From the NCBI GenBank assembly GCA_965267335.1, contig OZ253953.1, forward strand, positions 2,914,001 to 2,978,000: a stretch of 64,000 nucleotides of DNA, given 5' to 3'. This DNA comes from G965267335 sp965267335 (GTDB lineage Bacteria; Bacteroidota; Bacteroidia; Cytophagales; JAAEPT01). The notes under the pieces were generated by a model. That model saw only the letters and a program-made list of their open reading frames with translations. It was not told the origin of the DNA and did no database searches. Positions 8,755-15,872 of the stretch are shown piece by piece (position 1 is the first letter of the stretch; each line of letters starts with the position of its first letter). A program made the translations under genes and the position numbers.

Positions 8755-9702
8755 ATGAGTGATCACAAAGACGATAACACCAATCCGATATTAGCCAAAT
8801 GGCTGGATGGCAGTATTACTCAGGATGAGCTGGAATCACTCAAGGCTGAATACAGTATTGAGCACCTGAATATGCTCAAAGCGGCAACAGATCAACTGGA
8901 AACCGCTGACTTTGATGAAAACAAATTCCTTGGAAGTGTAAACGCAGAAGTTCATGGAAAAACCAGAACAATATCAGAAACTGACACTCGACCTAATTCC
9001 CGGGCCTTTCTTCGCATCGCTGCCTCCATTCTACTACTTATAGGAGTCGGGTTAGCCGTTCTTTTTATGACATCCAGGAACGAAACCACTTACCGCACTG
9101 TGGCTGGAGAGAAAAAAGACTTTAACCTACCTGACGGTTCAAAGGTCACCTTATTTGGAAATTCATCCGTAACGTTTACCGAAGACAACTGGGATAAGGA
9201 GCGAAACATTTCTATGGCAGGAAATGTATTTTACAATGTAAAATCAGGCAACACCTTTCAAGTTGAATTTGATGCAGGAACAGTACAAGTATTGGGAACT
9301 GAATTTGAAGTGTTTGAGAGCAACAACTTTTTTAAAGTAAAATGTTTCGAAGGTAAAGTACTGACTACAGCACAGAAATCTAAGGACACGATTACCTTGA
9401 CGGAAGGAAGTGGTGTACAACTTAGTCAAAATGGTATGCTGGAAGAGATTGAGATAGAATCAATCAAACCTGACTGGGACGAGAAGTACAGCAGATACAA
9501 CAAAGTCCCACTATCCGCTGTGATCATCGCCCTGGAAAACCAGTTTGGAATTAATATTAATGCTGAAGAGATAGACCAGAATACAATTGTCAATGTGAAA
9601 TTTATCAATAACGACCTGGAAAAAGCCCTCTTTATGACCTTTGCCCCCTACTCAATTGAATTCACTATTGACGACCGTAGTGTTACACTTAACTACAAGT
9701 AG
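8755..9702 (+). CDS. FecR-type anti-sigma factor
   Basis: 315 residues. A cytoplasmic N-terminus (PILAKWLDGSITQDELESLK) binds the sigma factor. One transmembrane helix spans about 84-106. The periplasmic FecR domain is recognisable by YRTVAGEKKDFNLPDGSKVTL, RNISMAGNVFYNV and VQVLGTEFEV. The C-terminal DUF4974/STN-like part (VPLSAVIIALENQFGININAEEI) matches the receptor's own N-terminal domain type. Together with the upstream sigma factor and receptor it forms a complete cell-surface signalling triad. Confidence 0.93.
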   Translation: MSDHKDDNTNPILAKWLDGSITQDELESLKAEYSIEHLNMLKAATDQLETADFDENKFLGSVNAEVHGKTRTISETDTRPNSRAFLRIAASILLLIGVGLAVLFMTSRNETTYRTVAGEKKDFNLPDGSKVTLFGNSSVTFTEDNWDKERNISMAGNVFYNVKSGNTFQVEFDAGTVQVLGTEFEVFESNNFFKVKCFEGKVLTTAQKSKDTITLTEGSGVQLSQNGMLEEIEIESIKPDWDEKYSRYNKVPLSAVIIALENQFGININAEEIDQNTIVNVKFINNDLEKALFMTFAPYSIEFTIDDRSVTLNYK

Positions 9703-9771
9703 TGTTGTCATCTGAACTACTTTCCGGCAAGTTGGTTCAATAGATACCAATATTGTAACTATTTTTGTCAG

Positions 9772-11133
9772 ATGTCTTCAGTAACAGATACTATAGTTGC
9801 TCCTGCCACCGCTCCCGGTGTTGGTGCTATTGCTGTGATCAGACTCAGCGGAAAGGAGGCGATCAGCCTCTGCGACTCAGTCTTCAATGGCAAAAACCTC
9901 AACGAACAAAAAAGCCATACCATACACTTTGGACATATTATGAACGGAGACAAAGTGGTAGATGAAGTCCTCGTATCTGTATTTAAAGGTCCGAATTCAT
10001 TCACCAAGGAAGATGTCATTGAGATTAGCACACATGGCTCGGACTATATAGTACAGGAGATCATACGACTATTGATACAAAGAGGAGCACGATCGGCTAT
10101 GCCAGGTGAATTCACTAAAAGGGCATTCATGAACGGTCGGTTTGATCTGGCCCAGGCAGAAGCTGTCGCAGACCTGATAGCATCTGATTCAGCCGCCTCA
10201 CATAAAGCAGCCATAGATCAGCTCAAAGGTGGTTTCTCCTCTGAATTAAAGGAGCTGCGCGAACAACTGATCCATTTTGCCTCTATGGTAGAACTAGAGC
10301 TGGATTTTGGTGAAGAAGACGTTGAATTTGCAGACCTCGAGCAGCTTAAAAGATTGGTAAATGAGACTTTAGTTGTTATCAATCGACTCGTTGATTCTTT
10401 TACCTACGGCAATGCAATCAAAGAAGGTATTCCGGTGGCCATAGTGGGTAAACCGAATGCCGGTAAGTCTACCCTACTCAATGCTCTGCTCAACGAAGAA
10501 AAGGCAATCGTTACCGACATTCCCGGAACAACCCGCGACTATATCGAAGATCAGTTTATACTGGAAGGTATTAAGTTCAGGTTTATTGACACTGCCGGAT
10601 TACGAGAAACCGAAGACGTAGTCGAAGCAGCGGGGGTTGAACGTAGTATGCAGCAGTTGAAAAAAGCTTCCATCGGACTTTACTTATTCGATGCGAAAAG
10701 CACTGGGCGTAGCGAGCTGGAAGCGGAACTAGAAAAACTACAGGAATCTCATGCTAATGTCTACGCCATTGGCAATAAAATCGATATCGGGGTGCATGAC
10801 TCATGGAAAGATCATAGCGATGGTATCGTCTGGATCAGTGCCTCTCAAAAGACTAACCTGAAAGAATTAACTGATATGTTGGTCTCCAATACCAAGGTAG
10901 GCAAAGTATCCGGAGACCAAACCGTTGTTACTAACTCACGTCACTATGCTAACCTGTTCCGCACCAAAGAATCATTGGAAAAGGTATTGGAGGGAATTGA
11001 TCTGCAAGTGACTCAGGACTTTTTAGCAATGGATATCCGGCAGGCATTGCATTATCTGGGTGAGATTACCGGTGAGATTACTACGGATGATTTGTTGGCG
11101 AATATTTTTAGTAAGTTTTGTATCGGGAAATAA
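9772..11133 (+). CDS. mnmE: tRNA modification GTPase MnmE
   Basis: 453 residues, the usual length. The N-terminal folate-binding domain starts TIVAPATAPGVGAIAVIRLSG. The inserted G domain shows G1 GKPNAGKS (226-233), G2/G3 DIPGTTRDY and DTAGLRE, and G4 GNKID. The C-terminus is the conserved FSKFCIGK, whose cysteine is needed for catalysis. With MnmG it installs the (carboxymethyl)aminomethyl group on U34 of several tRNAs. A TATTTTTG box (9760-9767) almost touches the ATG, so the mRNA leader may be very short. The last codons of mnmE are a known integration target for genomic islands; see the accessory segment that follows. Confidence 0.97.
   Translation: MSSVTDTIVAPATAPGVGAIAVIRLSGKEAISLCDSVFNGKNLNEQKSHTIHFGHIMNGDKVVDEVLVSVFKGPNSFTKEDVIEISTHGSDYIVQEIIRLLIQRGARSAMPGEFTKRAFMNGRFDLAQAEAVADLIASDSAASHKAAIDQLKGGFSSELKELREQLIHFASMVELELDFGEEDVEFADLEQLKRLVNETLVVINRLVDSFTYGNAIKEGIPVAIVGKPNAGKSTLLNALLNEEKAIVTDIPGTTRDYIEDQFILEGIKFRFIDTAGLRETEDVVEAAGVERSMQQLKKASIGLYLFDAKSTGRSELEAELEKLQESHANVYAIGNKIDIGVHDSWKDHSDGIVWISASQKTNLKELTDMLVSNTKVGKVSGDQTVVTNSRHYANLFRTKESLEKVLEGIDLQVTQDFLAMDIRQALHYLGEITGEITTDDLLANIFSKFCIGK
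11114..11133 (+). other. Possible attachment site at the mnmE 3' end
   Basis: The last codons of mnmE (AGTTTTGTATCGGGAAATAA) closely resemble the 18-bp mnmE 3' target used by Salmonella Genomic Island 1-type elements. Accessory genes start right after it. A partial copy, TTTTGTATC-RR-GAA, is found at 17663-17676. No integrase gene is present, so this is an inference. Confidence 0.4.
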
Positions 11134-11230
11134 TCCTGCAATCAAAGACAACTAAAAACAATCAAAAACAAGATTTAAAGACAATTAGGTTACATTTTGT
11201 TTCCTTTGATATGCCTTTGTTTGCAAAACC

Positions 11231-11377
11231 CTTCTAGCTTATTTCTAGCATTTAATCAAAAACTAGAAAAACCAGAGAATTGCTAGAAACTCTAGATAAG
11301 CAGATACCAGTATATACCACTGTACACTATCCTGCACTAGCTATTGAGGAGAAATTACTAGAAGGTGGAAAAACTAG
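11231..11377. repeat. Cluster of eight CTAG-centred repeats (possible arm-type recombinase or regulator sites)
   Basis: Within the 354-base gap after mnmE, CTAG occurs at 11234, 11245, 11263, 11283, 11292, 11337, 11358 and 11374. The extended motif is CTAGAAA (11263, 11283, 11374; CTAGAAG at 11358) or its complement TTTCTAG/CTTCTAG (11242, 11231), in both orientations. CTAG is normally a rare tetranucleotide. The rest of the gap (11134-11230) is A/T-rich with repeated CAAAGACAA/CAATCAAAAACAA stretches and has no open frame. Confidence 0.7.
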
Positions 11378-11389
11378 AAAGCCAACAAG

Positions 11390-11407
11390 TATATGTATTA
11401 ACATATA
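11390..11407. promoter_or_regulatory. Palindrome upstream of hipBST (operator candidate 1)
   Basis: Perfect inverted repeat TATATGT-ATTA-ACATATA about 80 bases before the antitoxin start. Nearly the same sequence occurs at 28702-28721. Confidence 0.6.
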
Positions 11408-11421
11408 AAACCAGCATTCAA

Positions 11422-11461
11422 ATGTAAATTATATTTATTTACATATAATTTTATATATTTG
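11422..11461 (+). promoter_or_regulatory. hipBST promoter with operator candidate 2
   Basis: Inverted repeat ATGTAAAT (11422-11429) - 7 bases - ATTTACAT (11437-11444) lies just upstream of a TAnnTTTG-type -7 box TATATTTG (11454-11461). Binding there would cover the -33 region, the usual way HipB-type antitoxins repress their own operon. Confidence 0.6.
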
Positions 11462-11487
11462 ATTGTTTTTATATCTAAAAGCATATA

Positions 11488-11715
11488 ATGAAAACTCTAT
11501 CAGACTTTGTAAAGGAACGAAGAAAAGAAGCCAACCTTACTCAAGAAGAGTTTGCTGAACGATCTGGTGTTGCCTTAACGGTGATACGTAAAATTGAACA
11601 AGGTAAAACCAACATGAATCTTGATAAGGTCAATCTGGTGCTGAGTATGTTTGGACATGAGCTTGCTCCTGTCAAAAGCAGTTCTCTCAGATTAAAAGAA
11701 ACTGGTCAAGAATGA
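11488..11715 (+). CDS. hipB: HipB-like XRE antitoxin of a tripartite HipBST system
   Basis: 75 residues, almost entirely one HTH_3 domain: SDFVKERRKEANLTQEEFAERSGVALTVIRKIEQGKTNMNLDKVNLVLSMFG. This is the short XRE type that heads HipA/HipT operons. It should bind the palindromes at 11390-11444 and repress the operon. The next gene (hipS-like) starts 70 bases downstream. In described HipBST systems HipB is a DNA-binding partner while HipS blocks the kinase, so antitoxin function here may lie mainly with the next gene. Confidence 0.88.
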   Translation: MKTLSDFVKERRKEANLTQEEFAERSGVALTVIRKIEQGKTNMNLDKVNLVLSMFGHELAPVKSSSLRLKETGQE

Positions 11716-11785
11716 AAAACTGTGGTTTAAAAATAGCTCAAAAGAGGAGTAACTAATCTCACTTTGTGAGTAAAGAACTACATAA

Positions 11786-12118
11786 ATGAGACAAGCGGAC
11801 ATCTATTATAAAGACATTTTAGCAGGTTTGTTGACAGAAACAGATGAAGGTGAATATGTTTTTCAGTATAGCCCTACCTATGTTGAACAACACCCTGATC
11901 AATTCATCACCTTTACCATGCCAGTCACCACAACGCCTTATACTGATAAACGTCTCTTTCCATTTTTTGAAGGACTAATTCCAGAGGGATGGTTACTCGA
12001 TATAGCTTCAAAAAACTGGAGAATTAACCGTAACGATAGAATGGGATTACTTTTAGCTTGTTGTCAAAACTGTATTGGAGCAGTAAGTGTCATTCCTAAA
12101 CAAGACAGTAATGAATAA
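11786..12118 (+). CDS. hipS: HipS-like protein (HipA N-terminal subdomain as a separate gene)
   Basis: 110 residues corresponding to the N-terminal subdomain of full-length HipA. The fold markers are ADIYYKDILAGLLTETDEGEYVFQYSPTYV, FTMPVT, and FFEGLIPEGWLLDIASKNWRINRNDRMGLLLACCQNCIGAVSV. In full-length HipA this module is fused to the kinase; here it ends with a stop codon and the kinase starts in another frame with an 8-base overlap. In HipBST systems the small HipS subunit is the antitoxin that inhibits HipT. It lies between hipB and the kinase gene, the same order as described systems. Confidence 0.85.
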   Translation: MRQADIYYKDILAGLLTETDEGEYVFQYSPTYVEQHPDQFITFTMPVTTTPYTDKRLFPFFEGLIPEGWLLDIASKNWRINRNDRMGLLLACCQNCIGAVSVIPKQDSNE

Positions 12119-13055
12119 GAAGTGTCTCTACTGCTATAAAGAGCTAGATCACGAAGGAGACTTTCATGAATCATGTAGCAAATCTTTCTTTGGAACTAAA
12201 GTAGCTCCTTTAATCCCCTATTCACTCAATCAAATGAGTGCTCTTGCTCAACATGTAGTAGAACGAAGTGTAACAGTACCAGGTGTCCAACCGAAGTTAT
12301 CCATGTCATTAATCAATGAAAGTTCAGGCAAAAGACTAACTGTTGTTGGAGCATTGGGAGGTAACTATATTTTCAAGCCACCATCGGAAGATTTTGAAGA
12401 AATGCCTGCCAATGAACACTTGACCATGAGAATGGCAGAGATATTTAGCATAAGAGTAGTCCCATCCAGTTTAATCCGTTTGCAATCTGGAGAATTGTCT
12501 TATATCACAAAGAGAGTTGACCGAACTGAAAAAAATGAAAAGATTCATATGCTCGATATGTTTCAAATTACTGAAGCTTTTGACAAGTACAGAAGCTCCA
12601 TGGAACGTATTGGAAAAGCATTAAGTGAGTATTCAGACAATCCCCTTCTTGATAAGGTATTCTTCTTTGAGTTAACGCTATTCAGTTTCCTCACAGGAAA
12701 TAATGACATGCATTTGAAGAATTTTTCCATGATCGAATCTCCATCAGGTTGGGTACTCTCCCCTGCTTATGATTTATTGAATGTTGCTATCGCCAACCCA
12801 GACGATGATGAAGAATTAGCCCTTACTCTTCAAGGTAAAAAGAAGAAACTCAAAAGAGAACATTTTGAGGAACTGGGAAAAGACTTAGACCTCACCTCTA
12901 AACAGTTAGATGGGGTATTTAAACGTTTTCTGAAGAACAAATCCAAAGCATACAAACTCGTTGACAATTCTTTACTATCCACAAAGAAGAAATCTGAATA
13001 CCAATCTCTGTTAGATAAACGATACGCTATTATCTATCCACACAAAGGAAACTAA
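12111..13055 (+). CDS. hipT: HipT-like Ser/Thr kinase toxin with N-terminal zinc-finger motif
   Basis: 314 residues from the ATG at 12111, inside the end of hipS; an earlier ATG at 12087 is less likely. The N-terminus carries CLYC (Cys5, Cys8) and HESC (His19, Cys22), a plausible zinc site not present in classic HipA. Then come the Gly-rich loop SVTVPGVQPKLS (53-64), with Ser53 and Thr55 placed like the autophosphorylated SxS pair of HipT, the catalytic GNNDMHLKN (Asp199) and the AYD metal-binding motif (Asp221). HipA/HipT kinases phosphorylate aminoacyl-tRNA synthetases (GltX or TrpS), stop translation and cause dormancy. The target of this one is unknown. Confidence 0.88.
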   Translation: MNKKCLYCYKELDHEGDFHESCSKSFFGTKVAPLIPYSLNQMSALAQHVVERSVTVPGVQPKLSMSLINESSGKRLTVVGALGGNYIFKPPSEDFEEMPANEHLTMRMAEIFSIRVVPSSLIRLQSGELSYITKRVDRTEKNEKIHMLDMFQITEAFDKYRSSMERIGKALSEYSDNPLLDKVFFFELTLFSFLTGNNDMHLKNFSMIESPSGWVLSPAYDLLNVAIANPDDDEELALTLQGKKKKLKREHFEELGKDLDLTSKQLDGVFKRFLKNKSKAYKLVDNSLLSTKKKSEYQSLLDKRYAIIYPHKGN

Positions 13056-13201
13056 ATATAAGGGTGAGAAAAGAAGGCCTGGCTGCCGGCAACACAGGGG
13101 AATCATCGGAGATAAAAAGAAAAAACCCTTTCTGCTAAAATGCATTGCAAAATAATCTTGCAAACAAACACTAGTAAGAATAACCAAAAGCATACTTATA
13201 G

Positions 13202-13870
13202 TTAATGAAGTAATACATAGTTTCCTTTATTATGTCTTTCCTTGAAACTTCTTCCCTCAAACACCTTAACAGGATTACCCCGCTCCACCGAAAGGTGTTC
13301 TCTCCATTGATTATCAATTTGTTTCCTCAACTGATCGATTTCGAACTCCTGAAGAGCTTTTTTGATTTTCTCCAAAGCAGCTTCCTTGTTCTGCAACTGG
13401 GACTTTGAATCACTAGCTGTTACGGATACACCGCTTTGCTGGTGAATAACACGAATGGCAGTTTCCACCTTATTACGGTGCTGCCCTCCAGGTCCTGAAG
13501 CCCGATAGGGCTGGATGACTAAATCCTGTTCTTTGTACTTCACTCCTTCAGATTCCTTGAAGAAGGTCACTCCTACAAACCAGTTCTTTCTTTTATGAAA
13601 TTTTCTGTAATGACTATTTCCTATCCATTGGATGGTTCCCTCCCAGCCTTTCAGAGTCCTATGTACGTCAAAACCCTCAACACGAACCAAGCATGAATTC
13701 AATGTACCAGGCTCAATCCCTTGACTACGATCAACAACCTTATACTTGAAGCCTTTGTCTTTGAATTCCCGAGTCAATACTCTAAGCACCTGAGCTACTA
13801 CCCAGCAGCATTCGGCCGGACCACGTCCGGCCGTTATCTGTATGTTTAGTTTTTCTACTTTCTGTTTCAT
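13202..13870 (-). CDS. prfH: Peptide chain release factor homologue PrfH
   Basis: 222 residues, shorter than RF1 or RF2 because the stop-codon recognition domains are absent. The catalytic loop ASGPGGQHRNKVETAIR contains GGQ at 128-130, so it can hydrolyse peptidyl-tRNA. The start ITAGRGPAECCWVVAQVL is characteristic of PrfH. It follows rtcB by only 6 bases. The established role of PrfH is to release nascent peptides from ribosomes damaged in the 16S decoding centre, so that the partner RtcB can re-ligate the rRNA. It is the second gene of this operon. Confidence 0.93.
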   Translation of the reverse strand: MKQKVEKLNIQITAGRGPAECCWVVAQVLRVLTREFKDKGFKYKVVDRSQGIEPGTLNSCLVRVEGFDVHRTLKGWEGTIQWIGNSHYRKFHKRKNWFVGVTFFKESEGVKYKEQDLVIQPYRASGPGGQHRNKVETAIRVIHQQSGVSVTASDSKSQLQNKEAALEKIKKALQEFEIDQLRKQIDNQWREHLSVERGNPVKVFEGRSFKERHNKGNYVLLH

Positions 13871-13876
13871 TCTCTT

Positions 13877-15286
13877 TTAGTTCTTATCCATTCGCACAAT
13901 CTTAGGAGTGAACTTCCCGATCACCTCTACCAGATTCGTCTGGCTTTGCATCACCTGATCGATATCCTTATATGCAATCGGTGCCTCATCAGTACCTCCA
14001 CCTACAAGTGTAACCCCATGTCGACTGAGGATTTTTTTCATTTCGCTTCCTGAAATTGATTCTCGAGCTGCTTTTCTGGACATCTTTCTGCCAGCACCAT
14101 GTGAAGCACTGTTCAATGCCTCAGCATTTCCCTTGCCTTTCACTATGTATCCGGCAGCGGTCATAGAACCCGGGATGATTCCCAGCTCTCCTTCGGCAGC
14201 TGGAGTTGCTCCTTTGCGATGGACAATCAATTCCCGCCCTTCAGATTGCACTTCCTTCCAGGCAAAATTGTGATGGTTCTCCACATTCGCAATGGACTTT
14301 ATGCCCAGGTACTTGCTGAGGTGATGATGAATCTGGTCATGGCATGCTTTGGCATAATCACCCGCCAGATTCATAGCCACCCAATACTCCTGTCCTGCCT
14401 CAGTGTCCAAATTCAACCAGGCCAGATGATGTGCATTACGAGGTAGTAGACATTGGTCCATAGCAATCCCCATATAGTGCTTCGCGATAGCAGCACCTAA
14501 TCCTCTGGAACCGGAGTGCGATAGCAATCCCAGATACTCACCTGCCGGAACTCCGAAGCCATTTCCATCGGTGAGCTCTACCAACCCAAACTCCACAAAG
14601 TGGTTGCCCGAACCAGAGGTACCCAATTGCTTCACCGCTTTCCCATGCAATTGCTTGAGCAAAGGAGTTTCATGAAACTCAGAACGATCAAGAACTTCAT
14701 GTTCCTGGGCAATACTTAATTCACCTCCGGCACCGAAGTTGGTGCGCTCCTTGAGTGCTGTTTTGAACTGATAGCTATGCTTCTGCAAATACCTTTGATT
14801 GAGATCATAGACACTTAAGCTCATTCTACAGCCAATATCAACTCCCACTCCGTATGGAATCACCGCATTTTCCGTTGCCAATACGCCACCAATAGGCAAC
14901 CCATAGCCTTGATGTGCATCCGGCATCATAGCACCTTTTCGAGCAATGGGCAACCTCATGGCGAGTTCCATTTGCTGATAGGCGTTGCTTGTAATATGCT
15001 TTCTCCCATAAACATGGAAGTCCCCACATTCTTTGAGAAGTGCGATTTCTTCTTTGTCTTTTAGTTCTTCGGTCACCGGCTGAAATTCGTATGCCAGCGG
15101 ACCGAGTATTTGGTCGTCTAAATAATGTTCATAATTCTCTTTTACTTCTTTTAACAGCTGTAACTGCTCCTCTCTTGAGGAATGTTTATAATGTTTAGAC
15201 ATAATGTCTATTGCCAGGCTTATGGCCCGGTTCGATGAATAATTAATAGATCGAAGATCTTTGCCTTTTAACTTAATCTTGCCCAT
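13877..15286 (-). CDS. rtcB: RNA ligase RtcB, PrfH-associated type (RtcB2)
   Basis: 469 residues. RtcB signatures are clear: GVGVDIGCRMS with metal ligands Asp150 and Cys153, GTSGSGNHFVEFG (about 222-234), SHSGSRGLG, NHHNFAWKE, HRKGATPA (His356 area) and NSASHGAGRKMSR with the GMP-accepting His396. RtcB joins 2',3'-cyclic phosphate or 3'-phosphate RNA ends to 5'-OH ends using GTP and Mn2+. The operon with PrfH marks this as the RtcB2 branch that repairs nuclease-cut 16S rRNA. Upstream, at 15560-15750, lies an unusual promoter, leader-peptide and terminator unit on the same strand. Confidence 0.95.
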   Translation of the reverse strand: MGKIKLKGKDLRSINYSSNRAISLAIDIMSKHYKHSSREEQLQLLKEVKENYEHYLDDQILGPLAYEFQPVTEELKDKEEIALLKECGDFHVYGRKHITSNAYQQMELAMRLPIARKGAMMPDAHQGYGLPIGGVLATENAVIPYGVGVDIGCRMSLSVYDLNQRYLQKHSYQFKTALKERTNFGAGGELSIAQEHEVLDRSEFHETPLLKQLHGKAVKQLGTSGSGNHFVEFGLVELTDGNGFGVPAGEYLGLLSHSGSRGLGAAIAKHYMGIAMDQCLLPRNAHHLAWLNLDTEAGQEYWVAMNLAGDYAKACHDQIHHHLSKYLGIKSIANVENHHNFAWKEVQSEGRELIVHRKGATPAAEGELGIIPGSMTAAGYIVKGKGNAEALNSASHGAGRKMSRKAARESISGSEMKKILSRHGVTLVGGGTDEAPIAYKDIDQVMQSQTNLVEVIGKFTPKIVRMDKN

Positions 15287-15370
15287 AGAGCATTTAATGT
15301 TTGCGACAAGGGTGTTTTACCTGTGTCGATGAATGAATTATTGGGCTTTGGGAAGGACGGTCACAAAACA

Positions 15371-15495
15371 CTTATCACCCTGAGCGTTATTGCCATGCGA
15401 TAGCGAGGGATCTAAGTGTTTCAAGGAACCCAAATCTAGATTCTTCCTTTAACCACCTTCGCTAAAGCTTCTGTGGTCACAGTCAGAATGACAGA
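15371..15495. repeat. Dispersed intergenic repeat (MITE/REP-like)
   Basis: About 125 bases with imperfect terminal inverted repeats: TTATCACCCTGAGCG at the left and CAGTCAGAATGACAG at the right, with GCGAGGGATCT and a CTTCGC core inside. Elements of the form GTCATYCTGA...AGCGAAGGATCT...TCAGGATGAC are widespread between genes in Bacteroidota. It sits between the leader unit (15570-15750) and rtcB. No coding potential. Confidence 0.6.
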
Positions 15496-15580
15496 TTTGG
15501 TTTAGTTCTGTCTCAAAACCCTTTTTTTAATTATGATTAATGACCGGAAGACTAGAACCCTATGAAAAGGGCATAAAAAA

Positions 15581-15640
15581 TCCCGATGCTTTTGGCATCA
15601 GGACTCAAGAAATTCTTCCTCAAATTTCTTAATTGAGTCC
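15581..15640 (-). terminator. Two consecutive hairpins ending in a U-tract (attenuator or sRNA terminator)
   Basis: On the minus strand, hairpin 1 pairs GGACTCAA with TTGAGTCC (15633-15640 / 15601-15608) around an inner stem GAAATT/AATTTC. Hairpin 2 (15603-15581) pairs TCCTGATGC with GCATCGGGA, one mismatch, and is followed by TTTTTT. The two hairpins share three bases (15601-15603), so the outermost pairs are mutually exclusive. Confidence 0.8.
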
Positions 15641-15642
15641 GG

Positions 15643-15675
15643 TCAGATTTCGATATGATAATTACGCTCCAACAT
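15643..15675 (-). CDS. Putative 10-residue leader peptide with strong Shine-Dalgarno
   Basis: On the minus strand an AGGAGG (15681-15686) lies 5 bases before an ATG; the frame reads MLERNYHIEI and stops with TGA at 15643-15645, directly before hairpin 1. A textbook Shine-Dalgarno is unusual in Bacteroidota and absent from almost every gene in this window. The order promoter, SD-driven short ORF, hairpin, terminator is that of a translation-sensing attenuator. The downstream gene on this strand is rtcB, whose start is about 290 bases further on, past a repeat element. It could instead be a free-standing small RNA or peptide. No run of a single amino acid is present, so amino-acid attenuation is not suggested. 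Confidence 0.5.
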   Translation of the reverse strand: MLERNYHIEI

Positions 15676-15703
15676 ATGAGCCTCCTTTCTGATTCAAGGA
15701 TTG

Positions 15704-15742
15704 ATACCACAAAGGTATAATGTTTTTCTTTATACTTCCAAA
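15704..15742 (-). promoter_or_regulatory. Bacteroidota-type promoter of the leader transcript
   Basis: On the minus strand TTTG (15742-15739), 21 bases, then TACCTTTG (15717-15710): an exact match to TTTG-N19-21-TAnnTTTG. Transcription should start near 15704, about 29 bases before the leader-peptide ATG. Confidence 0.75.
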
Positions 15743-15872
15743 TGAGGAAAGGTGAACGAGTGATTTAAATTAATTCACACAATTGATATTATGTGACTAA
15801 TTATCTGTTACTTAATCTATAGTATCCGCGAAAAACTGGACAGTTTAAAAAAGCTGAAAAAACCACTCATTT

